Assembly: GCA_028826165.1 (NCBI GenBank)
Contig: JAPDFW010000079.1
Coordinates: forward strand, 234,001 to 298,000
Source of the DNA: Anaeramoeba ignava
Lineage: Eukaryota > Metamonada > Anaeramoebidae
Direction: 5' to 3'
Length of the DNA stretch: 64,000 nt
Shown here: positions 36,280 to 47,820 of the stretch, piece after piece
Layout: each line of letters opens with the position of its first letter
How positions within the stretch are numbered: position 1 is the stretch's first letter
The notes under the pieces: generated by a model
The model's input: the letters and a program-made list of their open reading frames with translations, nothing else
What the model was told of the DNA's origin: nothing
The model's database searches: none
Made by a program: the position numbers and the translations under genes

Positions 36280-36393
36280 TTTTGAAATGAAAAAAATGAA
36301 TTTTCATTTTTTTCATTTTTTTCATTTTTTCATTTTTTTTAATTCCATTTCTATTCCCCATTCATTTTCCTTTTTTCAAAATTTTAATTTTCA
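36280..36393. promoter_or_regulatory. Bidirectional CATTTTT-type upstream region
   Basis: Between the RCC1-BTB start (minus) and the channel start (plus). It has AAATGAAAAAAATGAA at 36286-36300, back to back with four CATTTTT units at 36301-36340, so the same motif faces both genes. Confidence 0.45.
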
Positions 36394-39300
36394 ATGCAAA
36401 AAAATACACAAATTAACAAAAAAGAAAAACTTGAAACATACTTTCTTGAAAGAAATTTAGATCATTCAAAAGGAATTTTGCCTTTTAAAACAATTCCACG
36501 AGATCAATCCGAGTTTTTTGCAACAACATTTACAACAACAATAAAAGAACCAACAGAAGAATTAAGATTAAATGACAAGCAAAGATATCAGTTATTTTTT
36601 CAGAAAAAATACATTAAAGATGGAGAAAAAGAAGAAGAAAATTATCAAAAAGTATTAAACTCTGCTTTTGGAACCGATGTTCCAAAAATTATCAAACCAA
36701 TCAAAAAAAGAGAGAAATTCTCACGTTTTTTAGTTTCAAGTGGATTTGGTATTTTTATTGATTTGCTCCAAATTTTACTGAGTTTGGCTGACTGCGTTAT
36801 TTACACTTATCAAACTTATTTAGACTCCGAAAAGCCTTCTCATATTATCATTGTGATTGAGGTTGTTTTTGCCTCTTTTTACCTCTTTGATTGGCTGCTT
36901 CATCTTTTTGTTGCTCCTTCTCGTTTAAAATGGATATTGAGTTGGCAATCACTTATTGATGTTGTCACAATAACTCCCGTTTTTGCCTATTTATTTGATC
37001 CCTCAACAAACTCCATTTTGACTGTGAATTTCTTGAGAATTTTGAGAGTATTTCGAATTCTCCGTGTTTTCCGCATTTACAGAGTATTCTCCGTGATGAG
37101 AAAACCCTTATCTCGAGAAATTGTCAAGACCATCTTTATGATTCTTTCTTTTCTTTTTCTTTCCACTGGCATCATCCAATTTTTTGAGAAAATTCAAGGC
37201 GATAATATTGCTTTCCATGAGGCTTTCTTTATCATGTTTCTTCTCTTCACCACAATCGGATTTTTCGAAATGCAAAGTCTTTCTGTTCTCTCCATTTTTG
37301 CGTGTATTATCATCTTCATCTTATTCGTTTCCCTCATGACTTTCCAGATCCGCAAAATGATCCATATCCGCAAATACTACCACAAAGTCTTCAAAACTTT
37401 CCACAAATCCAAATACAACCCCAAATTCATTGTCCTGATTTACGAGTGCGACCACACAACATTATGCAATTTTGTTTCACAGTTTTTTTCAGATATTCGA
37501 AACCAGGATTTCACAATCGTTCTCCTTATGGAAAACCCACCAACAAAAGAATTCGTTTATCATCTTCGAGAATACTTCCTCGTCAACTCAGAAAAAGAAC
37601 GTAAATTAAAATGGATTGTTGGCTCTGCTCTTAAGGAATCAGATCTCCAGAGATGCAAATTAGAATCTTGCGAGGCATGCTTCATTTTGAGCTATCCTTT
37701 TGTGGGAAATCCTGAACAAGAAGATACGAAAACTGTTATGAAGGCTATTTCTGTGAAGAGATTTTCCCCAAATACTCCTCTTTTCGTTAAGCTTATTCTT
37801 GAGTCTTCAAAAGCTCATTTGCAAGATTCAGGTGTTAATGTTCTTATTTCCATTAATGATTTGCAATCATCAATGCTTTCTCAAAATTGTATTTTTCCAG
37901 GACTACTCACCCTTATTTATTGCTTATGGTTTTCTCCCTTTTCTGTTTACGAACAAATCATTCAATTAGAAAATTCTCTTGAATCTTCCCAAAAATCAAA
38001 AACTTCCAAAACCTCAAAAACTCTCAAAATGCTTAAATCTCAACACCAACAACCACAGTCTCCTTTGTTTAACGAACCTTGGCTCCATGAATTCATTACT
38101 GGTTTGGAACAGGAATTATTTTGCGTTTTTACTCCTCAAAACTTCAAAAACCTTTCTTTTGCAAAAGCTGTTTCTTTTGCTTTCCAAAAATATGGAGTAA
38201 CAATTCTTGCTGTTGAGGTTCAATTCCAAAATTCCTCTAAAATTGTTTTGAATCCTGGATCAAGTTATTTCCTCAAAGGAAACGAGGTTCTTTTTCTCAT
38301 TTCTCCTGATCGAGAAACATCTCTTCGTGTTTCTAAACAGCATTTAGGACTTGGTTACGATATACGCAAAAAACCATCAACAAAATTATCTAAAAACCAC
38401 AAAAATCAACAAAAATTAAGCAAGAAACAAAACTTGAGATTCAAAAGGAATTACCCAGAAAAAATCTGATAGATGATGATTCTTTTGAGTTAGTAACTGA
38501 TACAGATCAAGAAAAGATACCAGAAATCAAAGAAAAAAACAATAACAACAACAATAACAATAACAACAACAATAACAAGAAGAAGCAAAGTATGTATTCT
38601 AATCAACTTACAAGAATTCTTTCTGATAAACCCAAAAAATCCACAACTCTTACTCTTTCTTCTGAGTTTGATTCTGATTCTCACAAAGTTGATATTTCCA
38701 CTCTTCAAATTGATGGAAAACAAATTAATTCAGATTCGGATACTCTTTCTCTTTCAGATAATCAATATTCTGAAATATCTCAAATCGAGAATGCAGAGTT
38801 GTTTTACTTAACAGAAAAAACTACTCTTCAAAATGCCACTTTACAAAAATTTTCTTCTGATCTCAGATCCCCAAATCATATTATTGTTTGTCCTAATGAC
38901 TCATCCACTTTTTCTTTTTTCCATTTTGTTTCTCATTTGAGAACAAAATCACTAAACTCAATCATTCCTATTGTTTTTCTTGATACTCATCCTCCTTCTC
39001 AAGAAATTTGGGATAGTATTTGCTTTTTTCCACAAATTTTTTATGTTCAGGGTGATTTCCATAAATTTAAACATCTTCAAAGAGTAGAAATACAATCAGC
39101 AAGCAATATTATTATTTGCACCAATCCAAAACAATCAACTCAATTTATGAATGATAATTTGCTTGTGAATTTACTTTTGAAAAATCAACCAGATATCAAT
39201 GTAAATATTTTTTTCAATTTCAATTTCAATTTCATTTTCAATTTCATTTTCATTTTCATTTTTAATTTCATTTTTAGGTTAAACCAATCTCTGAATTAAT

Positions 39301-40180
39301 TTCTGAAGAAAATATCAAAATTATTGAACCTGGAATTTATCAAAATTACAAAATGGTTTTCTCACCTTCTTTTGCATCAGGAGAAATTTTCTCTTCTTTT
39401 TTCTTTGATTCACTAATTGTCAAAGTAAATTTAATCCAAATCAATCCAAATTAATTATTTAATTTTTAATTTTTAATATTTTGGAAATAGTCTTTTTTAA
39501 ATCCTTTGATAACAAATTTCTTTATGGAACTCATTTCTCCAACTCCAATACCACAAAACTCAAGAATTACTCAAAGTAAACTAATTGCTTTTCCAGTTCC
39601 TGCAGCTTTTGTTGGAAAGAAATATCGAACTCTTTTTCTCACACTTATTAGTAGTAAAATTGTTTCTGTTGGTTTGTTTAGAGGGAAAAAAGCAAAAAAA
39701 TCAGAAAATTGTTATGTTCTTCCAAGTCCAAATCCAGATACAATTCTTTTTCAAGGAGATCATGTTTTTTTGTTATCACCAAATGAATATTCATTAACTT
39801 CAACTCTTGCTCGACAAGTAATTAATCAAAAATTTAATCAAACATAAAAAAAAAATTTTTTTTTTCCTTACATATAAAATTTTTTCTTTTTCTTACATTT
39901 AAAGTTACATCGTGTTCTTCAATCCAAAAAAAGTATTTTTATGAAATCTTCTTTACAAGATGAAGGAAATGATCTTGAACTGGATGATTTGGAGCAATTT
40001 CAACAAATCAAAACAAGTTCTTTTTTTGTTAAATCTAAATTCAATAATAATGAAAATCAAAATCAGAATCAGAATCAGAATAATTTTCAAAAAGAAAAGA
40101 ATGATTTAGATGAAAAATCATCATTTACTGATCAATTTGTCCCGATTGATTCGGAAATTGAATTTGAGGATTTGAAGTGA
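36394..40180 (+). CDS. BK/Slo-type six-TM channel with RCK domains
   Basis: Exons 36394-38353, 38425-39200, 39278-39424, 39491-39817, 39905-40180 (1,161 residues). Residues about 110-330 hold six TM helices. S4 is arginine-rich with three-residue spacing (LRILRVFRILRVFRIYRVF). The pore ends FTTIGFFEM, where potassium channels normally have TVGYGD. RCK1 starts at FIVLIYECDHTTLCNF (about residue 347). RCK2 is in exon 2 (NHIIVCPNDSSTFSFF). The first intron (38354-38424, GTTACG donor) is my solution to a frame change near 38400; a one-base indel is the alternative. A poly-Asn stretch (38540-38590) precedes RCK2. Plasma- or organelle-membrane cation channel gated by voltage and probably a cytosolic ligand, inferred from the family. 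Confidence 0.85.
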
Positions 40181-40310
40181 AATTTGAAGTGAAATTCCAA
40201 GAATAATTAAATTAATTTAATTGAATTTAATTTTTTTTCCGATCTTTTTCTAATCGATAAAACGTTTTTTTCTTCTTATTTTTTTGATTTTTTTGATTTT
40301 TTTGATTTTT

Positions 40311-40334
40311 TCATTTTTTCATTTTTTTCATTTT
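40311..40334 (+). promoter_or_regulatory. CATTTTT-type tract upstream of gamma-SNAP
   Basis: Three CATTTTT units ending 19 bp before the ATG at 40354, preceded by GATTTTT units. Same motif class as upstream of most other genes in the window. Confidence 0.4.
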
Positions 40335-40353
40335 CTAATTAATTTCATATAAA

Positions 40354-41526
40354 ATGTCAAAAGATAAAAGATTATTAGAAGCAAATAAACACATGAAACA
40401 AGGAATCAAACTTACCACAAAAGGTACATTTCGATGGAAACTCGACTACGAAGGAGCATGTTCACATTTCATTCAAGCAGCAAGAGGTTTCCGCAATCTA
40501 TTTCTTTTTGAGCAAGCTGTTGAAGCTTTCCAAAAAGCAGCGGAAGCTTACTACAAATCCGACACACCATTTGCAGCCGGACAAGCACTAGAAGACGCAG
40601 GAGGAATCCTCGAAAAAGACCTAAAACAACCAACTGAAGCAGCAAAACTTTTCGAACAAGCTTCAAATTATTTCCGTGAAGCAGGAAAAATTGAACCAGC
40701 TGCAAAAGTTGTTTCTCGAGCCGCTAAATTACTCGAAGAAATCGACTTCCAGAAATCTGCTCAGTTGTACTTGAAATCCATGGAATTCTTCGAATCAGAA
40801 GATAAAGAACATTTCGGAACTGATACTTTCAGAAGAGCTCTTCTTGTCATGCTCAAGAATGAATGCTATGAAGACGCCCTCAAAGTCTTGGATATCAACA
40901 TGCGAATGTTCGAGAAACTCAACCAACGCAACTCCTTGTTTAAATCTTATCTTTCTTATATTGTTATTCTTCTCTATAAAAATGACTACATCGCTGCTGA
41001 TGAAAAACAGCAGAAATTCCTTGCTGCTCCTGGATATGTCCATTCTAATGAGGCCAGAACTGCAAACCAGCTTCTTGATGCCTTCGAAAACTCTGACCAA
41101 GGTGCTTTGGATAAGGTTCTTAAAGACCAAACCTTTTTGTATCTTGAACAACCCGTCGCACGATTATCTAAAAAACTCCGTATTCCTGCTGATGGCGTTG
41201 TTAAAAGAGAAGACCAAAATATCCAGCTTGATGCTCAGGAAATAGGTGTTGATAGTTTACAGCAATTCGAACGTAAAGGGTTGTTTGATTCTTCTTCAGA
41301 TGATGAGAAAAAAGATAATGATAACCAAGAACAAAATGAAGAGATTGATGCTCTTAAATCTGAATTGTTTGCAAAACCAAAATCAACATCACAAGAAAAC
41401 AATAGCAATAATAACAATAATAATAATCAACAAATAAATTCAAACCAAAATAATAATATTCAAGAAGATCTTTTTGAAGTTGATCAAAAAGGTGATGAAT
41501 TTGAAGATGAAAATGATCTTTTATAA
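40354..41526 (+). CDS. NAPG: Gamma-SNAP
   Basis: Intronless, 390 residues. Residues 1-300 are TPR-like helical hairpins characteristic of SNAPs (FRWKLDYEGACSHFIQAARGF, FEQAVEAFQKAAEAYYKS, AAGQALEDAGGILE, AAKVVSRAAKLLEE, YKNDYIAADEKQQKFLAAPGY). Overall spacing and the early KW.LDY block fit gamma- rather than alpha-SNAP. SNAPs link NSF to SNARE complexes so that they can be disassembled after fusion. Residues about 320-390 are an added acidic and poly-Asn tail, longer than in animal gamma-SNAP. It has more G+C and less repetitive codon use than neighbours, as expected for a well-expressed conserved gene. It converges on the SMC gene. Confidence 0.82.
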   Translation: MSKDKRLLEANKHMKQGIKLTTKGTFRWKLDYEGACSHFIQAARGFRNLFLFEQAVEAFQKAAEAYYKSDTPFAAGQALEDAGGILEKDLKQPTEAAKLFEQASNYFREAGKIEPAAKVVSRAAKLLEEIDFQKSAQLYLKSMEFFESEDKEHFGTDTFRRALLVMLKNECYEDALKVLDINMRMFEKLNQRNSLFKSYLSYIVILLYKNDYIAADEKQQKFLAAPGYVHSNEARTANQLLDAFENSDQGALDKVLKDQTFLYLEQPVARLSKKLRIPADGVVKREDQNIQLDAQEIGVDSLQQFERKGLFDSSSDDEKKDNDNQEQNEEIDALKSELFAKPKSTSQENNSNNNNNNNQQINSNQNNNIQEDLFEVDQKGDEFEDENDLL

Positions 41527-41610
41527 AATCCTTCATTGATTCCTTTTCTTTTCTTTTCTTTTCTTTCAAACAAAATTTTCAAATTCATTTTAAATTCTTT
41601 CTTTTTTTTT

Positions 41611-41679
41611 TTACTAAATGAAGTTTTTTATGATCCACTTTTTTTCTTTTCTTCTTTTTTCATTTTTCATTCTAAAATT
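41611..41679. repeat. 69-bp direct repeat, copy 1 (3' side of SMC gene)
   Basis: Identical base for base to 45645-45713 by eye; the two copies flank the SMC gene in the same orientation. It begins TTACTAAATGAAG and contains ATGATCCAC. Further shorter repeats of its tail follow at 41,680-41,730. Confidence 0.85.
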
Positions 41680-41717
41680 ATTCTTTTTTCATTTTTCATT
41701 CTAAAATTATTCTTTTT

Positions 41718-44700
41718 TCATTTTTCTCTCTTCAAACAAACACTTTTTGTTGTTTCTTGATGATGAAATATTCCAATTAAGGTATGGGCTTTTTCATACA
41801 TTTGAGATGAATGAGAAACAACAATAAATTGACTTGAATTTTCATTTTGAGATATTTTAGAAATGAATTTCCCAACTCGATCAATAGTTGAAACATCCAA
41901 AGAAGAATCGAATTCATCCCAAACAAAAATAGGAGAAGAATATTTTTTCTGTAAACTTAAAGTCAATGCTAAAGTTGCAAGTGCTTTTTGTCCTCCTGAA
42001 AGATTTCTAAACATTTTCCATGTTGTATTATCGGGTTTTATATGAAAAGAAACTCCTTCTAAAAAAGTATTTGCTTGTATTTTTGAGTATTGAAGAAAGC
42101 AATCTCCTGATTTTGCATTAATTTCTCGATAAATTTTTGATAATTCTTCATTGATTTCCTTCATGGATGAATCAAAAAGTTCAAATCTATTTGCCTCTAA
42201 TTTATCTCTCAACTCCACATGCTTTTTCCATTCCATTTTCAATTTTCTTCTTTCGCTTTCTAGTTTTTTCTTCTCCTTCTGAAGAGAAAGATCTTTTTCC
42301 AAATTGTTAATTTCAATTCTTTTCTCTTTCTCTTCAAGTGATTTTTCAGTTTCTTCAATTTCAATTTTCACATTATTCAATGCCTTTTTAAATCTTGTTT
42401 TTTTTCTTCACCTCTTTCCCTTCTCTTCTCTTTTTCTTTTCCCATTTCTCCTTGATTAATTTCTTTCTCAATCCTCTCTAGTTCTTTTTCAACTTCTTTC
42501 ATTTCCTCTTCCATCTGTGTTTTGAGCATCCTTTTGTTTTCCATTTCATTTTCAATTTTTGCTTTGTGATTCCCCAAATCTTCTCTTTCTTTTCCTTTCT
42601 TTTCCCATTCTCTCTTCATTTCCCTAATTTCTTTCTCAATCCTCAACACAAATTCTTTCATATCTCTTAAATTCTTTTTTACCTCCTTTTCCTTATTCTT
42701 TAATTCATCAACTAATTCATCTATTTTCTTCTTTTCCTGTTTTTTTTGGTCAAGTTGTTCTTCCTTTTTGTTTTTCAAATTCTGTTTCATTTTCATTTCA
42801 GCTTTTAAGTTTAACAAAATTCCTTCTTTTTTGGATAATTTTTTTCTTTTCGAGTTCAATAGTTCTTTTGTATCCAGACAAGAAACTAATGCTTCCTCTA
42901 ATTTTTCTTTTCTTTCTTTGAGATTTTGATATTCAGTAAAATTGATTCCTTTTTCATCTTTTCCCAAAATTTCATATTTTTCATTCAAACAACTTGAATC
43001 CCTCTGTTTGATCTCCAAATCCAATTCATAATCCCTAATTTTTTGAGAAATTTTTGATAATTTCCCTTTCATGGTTCGTAAATCTGAAGAAATTTCCTTT
43101 ATTATGTTTTGAGTATTCTCTTTTTCTTCCTTCAATCCAAAAATTACTGATTGCAAATCCAAAATTGACTTTCTCATTTCTTGGATCTTGAATTCTATTT
43201 TTTCTGAACGTTCTAAAGGAATTAATGATTCGTTTGACTTGGTTCTTATCTGTTTATCTTTAATTTCAAATCTCTTCATTCGGTTATTTCTTTTCGAAAC
43301 GAGAAATCCTGTTGAAATCTCTCCATCTGAAAAATAAAGATCTCCATTTAATAACACAAAATTTTGGGAGTGATGAGATTGAGGAATATCTTTCCGATCT
43401 TCAACTATATTCCAATTTCTCAAAAATCGATAAAAAAAAGGAGCAAATTTATCTTCACATTCTATATAAGAAAACAAAGGAAATCCTTTTGATTTTAAGT
43501 TGTTTTGAATTGGAGGACTTTGAAGTTCATTTAGAATTTGGCATTTTACGATTCCAATTTTCTTTTTTCGAAACACAGAAATTACTTCACTTGCAGCTTC
43601 TCTTGACTCAACTAAAATTGTTGTGGATAAATTATTTTTCAAAACAGAATTAAGAGCAATCAAATACTTCTTGTTTATTCTCCCTAAATCCTTGAAAAAA
43701 CCATAGATTCCTGGATTACCTCTTTTTAGTTCGTTAATCATTTGTTCTGAAAGTGATTGTTGATGATTTTCTTTCAGTTCCATTTCTTTTCTTTTCTTTT
43801 TCTTTTCTAATTCTGAAAGATCTTCTTCCTTTTTCTGAATTTGTGATTCTAGTTGTGAATTCTTGTTTTCCATCTCTTCTCTCTCTTTTTCTTTTCTATT
43901 TGTTTCTTCCATTTTCTTTTTTTCGATTTCTTTTTGTTTTTGCATTAGTTTGCTTTCCTTTTTGGTCTCATTTTCTAAAATGGCTTTTTCTTCTTCCCAT
44001 TTCTGTTTCTTCTTCAAATGATTTTCTATTTTTTTCTCCATTTCTTGGAATCCATCACGGATATTTAGTTGAAATAATTCCAATTCGATTTGTTTTTTCT
44101 TTTCAATCTGATTTGTTTTGGTTTCTTTTTTCTTTTCTAAAGAGTCAATCTCCTCTTTCATTTTATTTATTCCAATTTTCAATTCTTTTTGTTTCTCTTG
44201 TAAATTTGTCATTTCCCCTTCTAGATCTTGAATATTTCCTTTCTTTTTTTTGATATCATTTTTCAATTTTGAATCTAAAGCTTCTTTCTTTCCAATTTCT
44301 GAAGATATTTGATTTACATTTTTCCAATTCTCAAAAATTTTGGATTCTTCTTCATTTTTGATATTTTCTTCTTCCTTCAATTTCTTCTTGATTTGTTTCA
44401 TCTCTTTGTCTTTATTTTGTGATTTTTTTTCAATTTTCCTTCTTTCTTCCTCAAGATTCTCATTTTCATTATTCAATCCTTGAATTATTGATAAATTTCT
44501 TTTCATTTGGATTGTGAAATAGTTTTTCCTCATAAAAAAAAGATTGGATCTTTCTTTTTGATAATTATTCCAGCTTTCCACTTTAGGTTGCAAAATGGCT
44601 CTATCTTTTTCAATTTGGTTGATTTTTGAAGATAATTCCAGAATATTTCGGTTAATTTCTTGGATTTCTTTATCCTTCTCTTCAATTTCATTTTTCAAAG

Positions 44701-45439
44701 ATTCTGTTCCAATTATCTTTTCTAAAAAAGTACACAACGATTTATTTCCTTTCTCAACAAAATTTGATGTTTTATGCTGGAATACAACAAATCTATCTAA
44801 AAACTTTGGATCAATCCCATATTTTGAATATTTTCTCATCAATTCTTTTTTTTTGATTTCTTTAAATGAAGAAGAATTCCTATTTTCTTTTTTTCTTTTT
44901 TTGCCTGTATTTTCGTTATTTGATTTTGAATTTAAATTTGATTTTTTTATGGAGAATTTGTTTTGGATTTGGATTTGATTTTTTTCAGAATGATTTTTGT
45001 TTTTTGATCTTTTTTTGAGAATAACTTGGAAAATTTTTCTTTTGAAGAAAATCTTCTTCATAATTTTGTTTTCGGAATTAATTAAAGCACAATTTAATAC
45101 GACAGAAGCTGAACATTTTTGATTATTTTTTGAAGAGATTATTTTCTCATTGATCAAATTTTCTTGATTTTTAGTTCTGATATCACTTGGATTGACACCA
45201 AGAACAAAACAAATTGCTATGTGGAATGTTAATTATTATATTTTTTTTAAAAAAATAAATTCAAATTTGATTTAAAAAAAGAAAGTAAAATTACCTTCAA
45301 GAATTGTGGATTTTCCACTTCCATTTGGTCCACAAATAACTGAAAAATTTGGATCAAAAAATTCTATAATTTCTTTTTGATAAAAAGATTTGAATCCTTT
45401 AATTTGAATTGATTGAATTTTGAGTTTTAAATTTTGCAT
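41718..45439 (-). CDS. SMC-family ATPase (subtype unresolved, one frame break)
   Basis: Exon 1 is 45295-45439 (MQNLKLKIQSIQIKGFKSF with Walker A GPNGSGKST). After a 78-bp intron, exon 2 runs from 45216 (AICFVLGVNPSDIRTKN). The Q-loop is FVVFQH. Long coiled coils flank a hinge (YGFFKDLGRINKKYLIALNSVL ... LLNGDLYFSDGEISTGF), and the C-terminal lobe has signature NLSGGQKALA and Walker B IFVWDEFDSSLD. The tail SQFIVVSH...TLIGIFHHQETTKSV recalls SMC4, but other features are mixed. A Lys/Asn-rich insert of about 80 residues follows the Walker A lobe. The frame breaks at the T5 run 42385-42389; adding one base gives 1,214 residues. SMCs organise chromosomes as dimers; which complex this one joins is open. 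Confidence 0.82.
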
Positions 45440-45529
45440 TTTATTTTAGAAATTTTTTTTGGAAAAAAAAAAAATAGAAATTGAAAATGACAGAAAAAAA
45501 GATCAAAACAAAACAAAACAAAACAAAAC

Positions 45530-45560
<31 letters not shown>

Positions 45561-45978
45561 AAGAAAAGATCTTCCAGAAAACATTTTTTTCATTTTAATT
45601 TTTTTTATTTTCATTTTTTTCATTTTCATTTTTTTCTTTTCTTTTTACTAAATGAAGTTTTTTATGATCCACTTTTTTTCTTTTCTTCTTTTTTCATTTT
45701 TCATTCTAAAATTCTCTGCAAAATAAAACAAAATAAAGCAAAACAAAAATAAGAAAAGATCTTCCAGAAAACATTTTTTTTGAAATTTTTTATATTTTCA
45801 TTTTTTCTTTTCTTTTTTTGAAGTTTTATGATCCACTTTTTCTTTTTTCTTTTTCATTTTTTTTAAAAACAAAACAAAAAAAAAAAACAAAACAAAAATA
45901 AGAAAAGATCTTCCAGAAACATTTTTTTTTCTTTTTCATTTTTCAAAAATTTTCATTTTTCATTTTTCTTTTTCGCAA
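45440..45978. repeat. SMC-SMG9 divergent spacer with repeated blocks
   Basis: Contains an (AAAAC)n run at about 45,505-45,556. A block AAGAAAAGATCTTCCAGAAA occurs at about 45561, 45751 and (shortened) 45900, and the 69-bp repeat copy lies at 45645-45713 with a degenerate third version at about 45,815-45,865. The spacer therefore looks like three diverged copies of a 150-190-bp unit. CATTTTT tracts sit next to the SMG9 start (45935-45970). Promoters of both genes should lie here. Confidence 0.65.
45645..45713. repeat. 69-bp direct repeat, copy 2 (5' side of SMC gene)
   Basis: Perfect match to 41611-41679 on the same strand, 4.03 kb away. Confidence 0.85.
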
Positions 45979-47350
45979 ATGGAAAATAAAAAAAAAACAA
46001 CAAAGAAAAAAACAACAAATCGAAAAAGGGATCATCAAAAACAAGAAAAAACAAAAGGAAAACCAACAGAAAACCCAGCAAAACTATTAGAAAACCAAGA
46101 AATTTTCCCACTTATTCATGGATCAATGTATCCAGTAACAAAAATAGTGAACAATCGACTTGAATTCATTCAAAGCAATGCCAAAAAATTATTGCAATCA
46201 ACAACCAAAAATTTTTTAGTGGTTGGAATAATTGGAAAACAAGGAGTAGGCAAAACAACATTAATATCTGAATTGTGTGGAAAATGGATTCCAGAAAATC
46301 AACTTGAATCAAAAGAATCAATTAATGATCTTTTCAATCCAAAATCAACAGGATTTGGTCCGTTACTTTTTACTCAATCAGAAGAAGTCAGACGTTTAAA
46401 TGAAAATCAAACAAGTGGTGTCGATTTATGTATTGACAGGCATGATAAGATTCTTTTTTTGGATCTCGAGCCTGTTTTCTCTGCAAGTATACTCGCAAAT
46501 TTCTTGGAAAATCCAAAGCAAGAAAATATTACTATCGACGATTTGATTCAAAAAAGATCCTTTATTTTTGTTGTTTGGCTTTTTTCTGTTTGCCATCTTC
46601 TTTTGGTTGTTCAAGATTCTCAAATTGATTTGAATTTGTGGAATTTTCTTAAAACTGCTCAAAATTTTCTTCCTAAATTAAAAATGAAAAATTTGTTTTC
46701 TCAACAACTTCAAAACCAAGAATTCCAAAGTAATTTTTAAAATTCTTTTTTTTTTATGAATTTTATGAAATTTTTTTCTTTGATTCTTTTTTTTTCTTTT
46801 AGGTTTTTCAAACATTTATTCAAATTTGAATGAAAATCAAAATCAAATTCAAAATCAAAATCAAAAGCAAAATCAAAATCAAAATCAAAATCAAAACAAA
46901 ATTCAATTAAATTCCCAAAGAATCATATTTATTATAAATAAATGCACAGAACAAATGATGAAACCCTCAAAAAAAGAGCAATTAAACAAAATTTTACTTC
47001 AAAATTTTGGCGAAAACAATGCATATATTGATCACAACATTGATCAAAAATCTTTATTTTTTATACCAAAAAATCCAGATCTTTTTATTAAAACAAAAGA
47101 CTTTACAAATCCTCAATCAATTACTACAAATCTAAGTCGAGGATATTCAAGAATGCTAAATGAATTTACCGAAAGTATTTTATCAATAAATAGACTTGGA
47201 GTTTCAACAGAATTATCAGAAAAAGATTGGATTTCATCTGCAGCTCTTATTTGGCATTCAATTAATGAATCAAGACAAATTTATGATTTATCAAAAAATG
47301 TCACTTCTTTTGAATCAGATTTTATCATTAATAAAGATTCAGTTTTTTAA
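45979..47350 (+). CDS. SMG9: SMG9-like NMD factor
   Basis: Exons 45979-46729 and 46803-47350, joined in phase 1, giving 432 residues. A Lys/Thr-rich N-tail is followed by a G-like domain: P-loop VVGIIGKQGVGKTT, then NQTSGVDLCID and KILFLDLEPVFSASIL, then FIFVVWLFSVCHLLLVVQDSQID and WNFLKTAQNFLP. The C-terminus has LSEKDWISSAALIWHSI. This order matches my memory of SMG9, partner of SMG8 in regulating the SMG1 kinase during nonsense-mediated decay. Exon 2 starts with a Gln/Asn-rich low-complexity linker (about 46825-46910). The frame agrees across the junction. Its presence suggests that the organism has SMG1-type NMD. Confidence 0.8.
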
Positions 47351-47820
47351 TTCTCTATTCAAATCAAATGAAACAAAAATCAAAATTAAATTAAATCACA
47401 TCAAATGAAGAAAAAAAAACAAACTCAACAAAAAATGGAAAGAAGAAATTGAAAGCTAACTTTTGAGAAAGAACAATTCTTTATCAATTTTATCTTCTTC
47501 TTCTTTTTTTTTCCTTTCAAGTCAATTCCAAAAATTTAACAAATTCATTTTTAAAATGAATTCATTTCAATTCAATTTATATTGAAAATTAAATTGAAAA
47601 AAAGAGAGAAAAAAAACAACAAGAAATTATTTTCTTGTTAAGGTTAATTTCTTTTCAATTTAAAACAAAAAATCAAACAAATCCAAACACATCTAATCAA
47701 ATGATACTCAGAAAAAAAGACACAAATATCTTTTTAGTTGATATTTTATTTTAATTTAATTTAAATTAAAAAAAAAACAAAAACAAAAATTTAATTTTCA
47801 TTTTTTTCATTTCAAATTTA
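47351..47820. other. Spacer between SMG9 and cathepsin X
   Basis: 470 bp of AT-rich sequence without a credible ORF. Two TTTTCATTTTTTTCATTT-type units at 47796-47812 precede the cathepsin ATG by a few bases. Nothing else recognisable. Confidence 0.45.

Noticed and set aside
38394-38470. Two separate genes for the channel core and the second RCK region
   Set aside because: The downstream frame is open from 38394 without an own credible start, RCK2 follows RCK1 as expected for BK-type channels, and a 71-bp GT..AG interval joins them in frame.
43312-44253. Plus-strand ORFs opposite the SMC coiled coil
   Set aside because: Antisense shadows of Glu/Lys-rich coding sequence (Phe/Leu/Ser-rich translations).
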